DNA of 64,000 nucleotides, from contig NW_027490162.1 of NCBI RefSeq assembly GCF_050948175.1, positions 744,001 through 808,000 on the forward strand, read 5' to 3'. The notes below the pieces were generated by a model. The model ran no database searches, was not told the DNA's origin, and was given only the letters and a program-made list of their open reading frames with translations. The translations under genes were made by a program, and so were the position numbers. This DNA comes from Xylocopa sonorina. Its lineage: Eukaryota; Arthropoda; Insecta; Hymenoptera; Apidae. This document shows positions 55,621-64,000 of this stretch, piece by piece (the stretch's first letter is position 1; each line of letters opens with the position of its first letter).

Positions 55621-57905
55621 TTTTAAGAAACATTAGAACTCTATCGCTACGATACCTAGACATCTGCAGATGCTATTTCCTGGCAAGGAAGTGTCGCATT
55701 TATATTCATTTGAATCGTAGACGAGGAATGCATAACACTTCCCAATGAATATTATATCTTATCATGAAACATAGAAATGAGATGCAATATCTCGTTTTAA
55801 GAAGCATTTCAACTCTATTGCTTCGGTACGTAGACATCTGCAAACGCTATTTCCTTGCAAGGAAGTGTCGCATTCACATTCATTTGAAGTGTAGACGAGG
55901 AATACATAACACTTCGCAAATCATATTATATCCTACCATGAAATATAGAAATGAGATGCGATATCGCGTTTTAAGAAGCATTAGAAAGCTAATGCTACGA
56001 TACGTAGACATCTGCAAACGCAATTTCCTAGCGAGGAAGTATCGCATTCACATTCATTTGAAGTGTAGACGAGGAATACAAAGCACTTCGCAAATCATGT
56101 TATATCTTACCATGAAACATAGAAATGGGATGCGATATCGCTTTTAAAGAAGCATTAGAACTCTATTGCAACGATAGGCAGACATCTGCAAACGCTATTT
56201 CCATGCAAGGAAGTGTCGCATTTACATTCATTTGAAGTGTAGACGAGGAATACATGACACTTCGCAAATCATATTGTATCTTATCATGAAACATAGATAT
56301 GAGATGCAATATCCCGTTTTAAGAATCATATGAACTCTATTGCTACGATACGTAGACATCTGCAATCGCTATTTCCTTGCAAGGAAGTGTCGCATTCACA
56401 TTCATTTGAAGTGTAGACGAGGAATACATAACACTTCGCAAATCATATTATATCCTACCATGAAACATAGAAATGAGATGCGATATCGCGTTTTAAGTAG
56501 CATTAGAACTCTATCGCTACGATACCTAGACATCTCCAGACACTATTTCCTAGCAAGGAGGTGTCGCATTTACATTCATTTGAAGTGTAGACGAGGAATA
56601 CATAACACTTCGCAATGAATATTATATCTTACCATGAAACATAGAAATGAGATGCGATATCAAGTTTTAAGAATCATAAGAACCCTATTGCTACGATAAG
56701 TAGACATCTGCAAACGCTATTTCCTTGCAAGGAAGTGTCGCATTTACATTCATTTGAAGTGTAGAAGAGGAATACATGACACTTCGCAAATCATATTATG
56801 TCTTAACATGAAAGATAGAAATGAGACGCGATATCGCGTTTTAAGAAGCATTAGAAAGCTAATGCTACGATACGTAGACATCTGCAAACGCTATTTCCTG
56901 GCGAGGAAGTATCGGATTCACATACATTTGAAGTGTAAACGAGGAATATATAACACTTCGCAAATCATGTTATATCTTACCATGAAACATAGAAATGAGA
57001 TGCGATATCGCGTTTTAAGGATCATATGAACACTATTGCTACGATACGTAGACATCTGCAAACGCTGTTTCCTTGCAAGGAAGTGTCACATTTACATTCA
57101 TTTGAAGTGTGGACGAGGAATACATAACACTTCGCAAATCATATTATATCCTATCATGAAACATAGTAATGAGACGCGATATCGCGTTTTAAGAAGCATT
57201 AGAACTCTATCGCTACGATACCTAGACATCTCCAGACACTATTTCCTAGCAAGGAAGTGTCGCATTTACATTCATTTGAAGTGTAGACGAGGAATACATA
57301 ACACTTCGCAAATCATATTATATCCTACCATAAAACATAGAAGTGAGATGCGATATCGCGTTTTAAGAATCATAAGAACTCTATTGCTACGATACGTAGA
57401 CATCTGCAAGCGCTATTTCCTAGCGAGGAAGTGTCGCATTTACACTCATTTGAATCGTATACGAGGAATGCATAACACTTCGCAATGAATATTATATCTT
57501 ATCATGAAACATAGATATGAGTCGCAATATCTCGTTTTAAGAAGCATTTGAACTCTATTGCTACGATACCTAGACATCTGCAAACACTATTTCCTTGCAA
57601 GGAAGTGTCGCATTTACATTCATATGAATCGTACACGAGGAATGCATAACACTTCGCAATGAATATTAAATCTTACCATGAAACATAGAAATGAGATGCG
57701 ATATCGCGTTTTAAGTATCATATGAACTCTATTGCTACGATACGTAGACATCTGCAATCGCTATTTCCTTGCAGGGAAGTGTCGCATTTACTTTCATTTG
57801 AATCGCAGACGAGGATTGCATAACACATCGCAATGAATATTATATCTTATCATGAAACATAGAAATGAGATGCAATATCTCGTTTTAAGAAGCATTTGAA
57901 CTCAA
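55620..57905. repeat. Satellite block with mixed A and B monomers
   Basis: About 13 monomers without a clean HOR. Recurrent local strings are GAAGTATCGC, GACACTATTTCCTAGC and GCAATATCCCG. About 57,852 onward recurs at 62,550 (offset 4698, 27 monomers). No gene was seen. Confidence 0.8.
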
Positions 57906-60802
57906 TTGCTTCGGTACGTAGACATCTGCAAACGCTATTTCCTTGCAAGGAAGTGTCGCATTCACATTTATTTGAAGTGTAGACGAGGAATACATAACAC
58001 TTCGCAAGTCATATTATATCTTACCATGAAACATAGAAATGAGATGCGATATCGCGTTTTAAGAAGCATTAGAACTCTACTGCTACGATACCTAGACATC
58101 TGCAGACGCTATTCCCTTTCAAGGAAGTGCCGCATTTACATTCAATTGAATCGTATACGAGGAATACATAACACTTTGCAAATCATATTATATCTTACGA
58201 TGAAACATAGAAATGAGATGCGATATCGCGTTTTAGGAATCATAAGAACTCCATTGCTACGATACGTAGACAGCTGCAAACGCTCTTTCCTTGCAAGGAA
58301 GTGTCGCATTAACATTCATATGAAGTGTAGACGAGGAATACATAACACTTCGCAAATAATATTATATCTTACCATGAAACATAGAAATGAGATTCGATAT
58401 CGCGTTTCAAGAAGCATTAGAACTCTATTGCTACGATACGTAGACATCTGCAAACGCTATTTCCTTGCTAGGAAGTGTCGCATTTTCATTCATTTGAAGT
58501 GTAGACGAGGAATGCATAACACTTCGCAAATCATGTTATATCTTACCATGAAACATAGAAATGAGATGCGATATCGCGTTTTAAGAATCATATGAACTCT
58601 ATTGCTACGATACGTAGACATCTGCAATCGCTATTTCCTTGCAAGGAAGTGTCGCATTTACTTTCATTTGAATCGTAGACGAGGAATACATAACACTTCG
58701 CAAATCATATTATATCTTACCATGAAACATAGAAATGAGATGCGATATCGCGTTTTAGGAAGCATTAGAACTCTATTGCTACGATACCTAGACATCTGCA
58801 AACGCCATTTCCTTGCAAGGAAGTGTCGCATTTACATTCATTTGAAGTGTAGACGAGGAATACATAACACTTTGCAAATCATATTATATCTTACGATGAA
58901 ACATAGAAATGAGATGCGATATCGCGTTTTAAGAATCATAAGAACTCTATTGCTACGATACGTAGACATCTGCAAACGCTCTTTCCTTGCAAGGAAGTGT
59001 CGCATTAACATTCATATGAAGTGCAGACGAGGAATACATAACACTTCGCAAATAATACTATATCTTACCATGAAACATAGAAATGAGATTCGATATCGCG
59101 TTTTAAGAAGCATTAGAACTCTATTGCTACGATACGTAGACATCTGCAAACGCTATTTCCTTGATAGGAAGTGTCGCATTTTCATTCATTGGAAGTGTAG
59201 ACGAGGAATACATAACACTTCGCAAATCATGTTATATCTTACCATGAAACATAGAAATGAGATGCGATATCGCGTTTTAAGAATCATATGAACTCTATTG
59301 CTACGATACCTAGACATCTGCAAACGCTCTTTCCTTGCAAGGAAGTGTCGCATTAACATTCATATGAAGTGTAGACGAGGAATACATAACACTTCGCAAA
59401 TAATATTATATCTTACCATGAAACATACAAATGAGATGCGATATCGCGTTTTAGGAAGCATTAGAACTCTATTGCTACGATACCTAGACATCTGCAAACG
59501 CTATTTCCTTGCAAGGAAGTGTCGCATTTACATTCATTTGAAGTGTAGACGAGGAATACATAACACTTTGCAAATCATATTATATCTTACGATGAAACAT
59601 AGAAATGAGATGCGATATCGCGATTTAAGAATCATAAGAACTCCATTGCTACGATACGTAGACAGCTGCAAACGCTCTTTCCTTGTAAGGAAGTGTCGCA
59701 TTAACATTCATATGAAGTGTAGACGAGGAATACATAACACTTCGCAAATAATATTATATCTTACCATGAAACATAGAAATGAGATTCGATATCGCGTTTC
59801 AAGAAGCATTAGAACTCTATTGCTACGATACGTAGACATCTGCAAACGCTATTTCCTTGCTAGGAAGTGTCGCATTTTCATTCATTTGAAGTGTAGACGA
59901 GGAATGCATAACACTTCGCAAATCATGTTATATCTTACCATGAAACATAGAAATGAGATGCGATATCGCGTTTTAAGAATCATATGAACTCTATTGCTAC
60001 GATACGTAGACATCTGCAATCGCTATTTCCTTGCAAGGAAGTGTCGCATTTACGTTCATTTGAATCATAGACGAGGAACGCATAACACTTCGCAATGAAT
60101 ATTATATCTTATCATGAAACATAGATATGAGATGCAATATCTCGTTTTAAGAATCATAAGAACTCTATGTCTACGATACGTAGACACCTGCAAACGCTAT
60201 TTCCTAGCGAGGAAGTGTCGCATTCACGTTCATTTGAAGTGCAGACGAGGAATACATAAAACTTCGCAAGTCATATTATATCTTACCATGAAACATAGAA
60301 ATGAGATGCGATATTGTGTTTTGAGAAGCATTAGAACTCTATCGCTACGATACCTAGACATTTGCAGACGCTATTTCCTTTCAAGGAAGTGCCGCATTTA
60401 CATTCATTTGAATCGTATACGAGGAATACATAGCACTTCGCAAATCATATTATATCTTACCATGAAACATACAAATGAGATGCGATATCGCGTTTTAGGA
60501 AGCATTAGAACTCTATTGCTACGATACGTAGACATCTGCAAACGCCATTTCCTTGCTAGGAAGTGTCGCATTTTCATTCATTTGAAGTGTAGACGAGGAA
60601 TACATAACACTTCGCAAATCATGTTTTATCTTACCATGAAACATAGAAATGAGATGCGATATCGCGTTTTAAGAATCATATGAACTCTATTGCTACGATA
60701 CCTAGACATCTGCAAACGCTATTTCCTTGCAAGGAAGTGTCGCATTTACATTCATTTGAATCGTAGACGAGGAATGCATAACACTTCGCAATGAATATTA
60801 AA
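57906..60802. repeat. 4-monomer (696 bp) units inside a 12-monomer HOR, copy 1
   Basis: Successive 696-bp units begin near 57,906, 58,602 and 59,298. Each is four monomers closed by an ATCATATGAACTC monomer whose TGA ends the open frame. Markers are CGCTCTTTCCTTG, GCATTAACATTCATATG, CACTTTGCAAATC, TTACGATGAAAC and CGCATTTTCATTC. From about 58,715 the sequence recurs 2088 bp downstream (12 x 174). Confidence 0.9.
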
Positions 60803-62454
60803 TCTTACCATGAAACATAGAAATGAGATGCGATATCGCGTTTTAGGAAGCATTAGAACTCTATTGCTACGATACCTAGACATCTGCAAACGCCATTTCC
60901 TTGCAAGGAAGTGTCGCATTTACATTCATTTGAAGTGTAGACGAGGAATACATAACACTTTGCAAATCATATTATATCTTACGATGAAACATAGAAATGA
61001 GATGCGATATCGCGTTTTAAGAATCATAAGAACTCTATTGCTACGATACGTAGACATCTGCAAACGCTCTTTCCTTGCAAGGAAGTGTCGCATTAACATT
61101 CATATGAAGTGCAGACGAGGAATACATAACACTTCGCAAATAATACTATATCTTACCATGAAACATAGAAATGAGATTCGATATCGCGTTTTAAGAAGCA
61201 TTAGAACTCTATTGCTACGATACGTAGACATCTGCAAACGCTATTTCCTTGATAGGAAGTGTCGCATTTTCATTCATTGGAAGTGTAGACGAGGAATACA
61301 TAACACTTCGCAAATCATGTTATATCTTACCATGAAACATAGAAATGAGATGCGATATCGCGTTTTAAGAATCATATGAACTCTATTGCTACGATACCTA
61401 GACATCTGCAAACGCTCTTTCCTTGCAAGGAAGTGTCGCATTAACATTCATATGAAGTGTAGACGAGGAATACATAACACTTCGCAAATAATATTATATC
61501 TTACCATGAAACATACAAATGAGATGCGATATCGCGTTTTAGGAAGCATTAGAACTCTATTGCTACGATACCTAGACATCTGCAAACGCTATTTCCTTGC
61601 AAGGAAGTGTCGCATTTACATTCATTTGAAGTGTAGACGAGGAATACATAACACTTTGCAAATCATATTATATCTTACGATGAAACATAGAAATGAGATG
61701 CGATATCGCGTTTTAAGAATCATAAGAACTCCATTGCTACGATACGTAGACAGCTGCAAACGCTCTTTCCTTGTAAGGAAGTGTCGCATTAACATTCATA
61801 TGAAGTGTAGACGAGGAATACATAACACTTCGCAAATAATATTATATCTTACCATGAAACATAGAAATGAGATTTGATATCGCGTTTCAAGAAGCATTAG
61901 AACTCTATTGCTACGATACGTAGACATCTGCAAACGCTATTTCCTTGCTAGGAAGTGTCGCATTTTCATTCATTTGAAGTGTAGACGAGGAATGCATAAC
62001 ACTTCGCAAATCATGTTATATCTTACCATGAAACATAGAAATGAGATGCGATATCGCGTTTTAAGAATCATATGAACTCTATTGCTACGATACGTAGACA
62101 TCTGCAATCGCTATTTCCTTGCAAGGAAGTGTCGCATTTACGTTCATTTGAATCATAGACGAGGAACGCATAACACTTCGCAATGAATATTATATCTTAT
62201 CATGAAACATAGATATGAGATGCAATATCTCGTTTTAAGAATCATAAGAACTCTATGTCTACGATACGTAGACATCTGCAAACGCTATTTCCTAGCGAGG
62301 AAGTGTCGCATTCACGTTCATTTGAAGTGCAGACGAGGAATACATAAAACTTCGCAAGTCATATTATATCTTACCATGAAACATAGAAATGAGATGCGAT
62401 ATTGTGTTTTGAGAAGCATTAGAACTCTATCGCTACGATACCTAGACATTTGCA
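60803..62454. repeat. 12-monomer HOR, copy 2, truncated
   Basis: Matches 58,715-60,366 at offset 2088. It ends at a sharply defined switch: T at 62,450 follows the HOR (CATTTGC as at 60,362), and A at 62,455 follows the 60.71 kb haplotype (GCAAACGC rather than GCAGACGC), leaving only TGCA at 62,451-62,454 ambiguous. Confidence 0.9.
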
Positions 62455-64000
62455 AACGCTATTTCCTTGCAAGGAAGTGTCGCATTTACATTCATTTGAA
62501 TCGTAGACGAGGAATGCATAACACTTCGCAATGAATATTAAATCTTACCATGAAACATAGAAATGAGATGCAATATCTCGTTTTAAGAAGCATTTGAACT
62601 CAATTGCTTCGGTACGTAGACATCTGCAAACGCTATTTCCTTGCAAGGAAGTGTCGCATTCACATTTATTTGAAGTGTAGACGAGGAATACATAACACTT
62701 CGCAAGTCATATTATATCTTACCATGAAACATTGAAATGAGATGCGATATCGCGTTTTAAGTAGCATTAGAACTCTACTGCTACGATAGGTAGACATATG
62801 CAAACGCTATTTCCTTGCAAGGAAGTGTCGCATTTACATTCATTTGCAGTGTAGACGAGGAATACATCACACTTCGCGAATCATATTATATCTTACCATG
62901 AAACATAGAAATGAGATGCGATATTGTGCTTTGAGAAGCATTAGAACTCTATCGCTACGATACCTAGACATCTGCAGACGCTATTTCCTTTCAAGGAAGT
63001 GCCGCATTTACATTCAATTGAATCGTATACGAGGAATACATAACACTTCGCAAATCATATTATATCTTACCATGAAACATACAAATGAGATGCGATATCG
63101 CGTTTTAGGAAGCATTAGAACTCTATTGCTACGATACCTAGACATCTGCAAACGCTATTTCCTTGCAAGGAAGTGTCGCATTTACATTCATCTGAAGTGT
63201 AGACGAGGAATACATAACTCTTTGCAAATCATATTATATCTTACCATGAAACATAGAAACGAGATTCGATATCGCGTTTTAAGAAGCATTAGAACTCTAT
63301 TGCTACGATACGTAGACATCTGCAAACTCTATTTCCTTGCAGGGAAGTGTCGCATTTACATTCATTTGAAGTGCGGACGAGGAATACATAACACTTCGCA
63401 AATCATATTATATCTTTCCATGAAACATAGAAATGAGATGCGATAGCGCGTCTTAGGAAGCATTAGAACTCTATTGCTACGATACCTAGACATCTGCAAA
63501 CGCTATTTCCTTGCAAGGACGTGTCGCATTTACGTTCATTTGAATCATAGACGAGGAACGCATAACACTTCGCAATGAATATTATATCTTATCATGAAAC
63601 ATAGATATGAGATGCAATATCTCGTTTTAAGAATCATAAGAACTCTATGGCTACGATACGTAGACACCTGGAAACGCTATTGCCTTGCAAGGAAGTGTCG
63701 CATTTACATTCATTTGAAGTGTAGACGAGGAATACATAACACTTTGCAAATCATATTATATCTTACGAAAAAACATAGAAATGAGATGCGATATCGCGTT
63801 TTAAGGATCATAAGAACTCTATTGCTACGATACGTAGACATCTGCAAACGCTCTTTCCTTGCAAGGAAGTGTCGCATTAACATTCATATGAAGTGTAGAC
63901 GAGGAATACATATCACTTCGCAAATAGTATTATATCTTACCATGAAACATAGAAATGAGATTCGACATCGCGTTTTAAGAAGCATTAGAACACTATTGCT
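62455..64000. repeat. Right-end satellite block, truncated by the window edge
   Basis: About nine monomers mixing the 57.9 kb haplotype (CACATTTATTTGAAG, GCTTCGGTACG) with units of the 58-62 kb tetramers. The window stops in mid-monomer at consensus 151, so the array continues beyond it. Confidence 0.9.

Larger units (their letters stand above)
1..64000. repeat. 174-bp satellite DNA array filling the window
   Basis: Every stretch read aligns to one 174-bp monomer in a single orientation, giving about 368 consecutive copies. Recurrent landmarks in each unit, in order, are GCTATTTCCTTGCAAGG, GTGTCGCATT, ACATTCATTTGAA, CACTTCGCAA, ATGAAACATAGA, a GATATC core, GTTTTAAGA and ACGTAGACATCTGC. Unit length is 174 bp almost everywhere; the exceptions are single-base indels. 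Phase runs from consensus base 1 at the first nucleotide to base 151 at the last, and the net loss of 9 bases this needs equals the indels I located, so no foreign insertion is hidden. Centromeric or pericentromeric function is an inference from unit length and array size. I do not recognise the family. Confidence 0.98.

Noticed and set aside
909..63446. Series of + strand open frames of 60-1049 codons as protein genes
   Set aside because: All translate the same 58-residue satellite unit. They start and stop wherever type B or C substitutions or indels place a stop, lack promoters or context, and follow from a unit length divisible by three.
1..64000. CRISPR array or other prokaryotic repeat system
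   Set aside because: Units abut with no unique spacers, the 174-bp period is too long, and no associated genes are present.
1..64000. CENP-B box
   Set aside because: Candidate TTCG sites (CTTCGCAAATCA, CTTCGCAATGAA, CTTCGATACGTA) lack the required A and CGGG positions on either strand.
1..64000. tRNA, rRNA, telomere repeat, microsatellite or transposon insertion
   Set aside because: No non-satellite stretch was seen, and the phase bookkeeping leaves no room for an insertion that is not a multiple of 174 bp.

Overview
The whole 64 kb window is one uninterrupted tandem satellite DNA array. The unit is 174 bp (58 codons long, about 36% GC), repeated head to tail about 368 times in the same orientation from the first base to the last. 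I found no unique sequence, transposon, RNA gene, CRISPR array or credible protein gene. Phase bookkeeping supports this. The window opens at consensus position 1 and closes at position 151, which needs a net loss of 9 bases. The 31 single-base indels I located account for that exactly: five outside a dense cluster (all deletions), and 15 deletions plus 11 insertions inside it.

This is eukaryotic satellite DNA of the nucleosome-length class often found at centromeres or in pericentromeric heterochromatin. I do not recognise the family and cannot name the organism. The consensus keeps 9 CpG per 174 bp, about 1.6 times the number expected from its base composition. That argues weakly against a genome with heavy germline CpG methylation such as a vertebrate or seed plant, and would fit an invertebrate. 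No CENP-B box is visible. Each unit does carry three short dyad symmetries: a perfect 14-bp palindrome, a 10-bp palindrome and a 5+3+5 inverted repeat.

Layout. 1-5.9 kb is mostly one monomer type (A) without clear higher-order repeats (HORs), so one reading frame stays open by arithmetic. 5.9-14.7 kb holds two blocks of an 8-monomer HOR (1391 bp) marked by a 173-bp monomer, separated by 2.5 kb of related monomers. 14.7-21.6 kb has 9-, 10- and 11-monomer periodicities. 21.7-38.7 kb is rich in a third monomer type (C) and contains a 29-monomer (5046 bp) tandem duplication, near-identical wherever I compared it, with a junction resolvable to 16 bp. 38.7-53.1 kb is a mosaic of segments copied from 35-42 kb, including a 16-monomer HOR (about 2784 bp). 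53.1-57.9 kb is rich in type B monomers with 14- and 5-monomer duplications. 57.9-64 kb has 4-monomer (696 bp) units nested in a 12-monomer (2088 bp) repeat.

The main points for a second look are the dyads and the way type B monomers change them, the resolved duplication junctions, the long-range copying, and a sharply bounded cluster of 26 single-base indels at 44,568-50,625 that looks like poor consensus quality. There is no gene network to describe: open frames here follow from the repeat length being a multiple of three.
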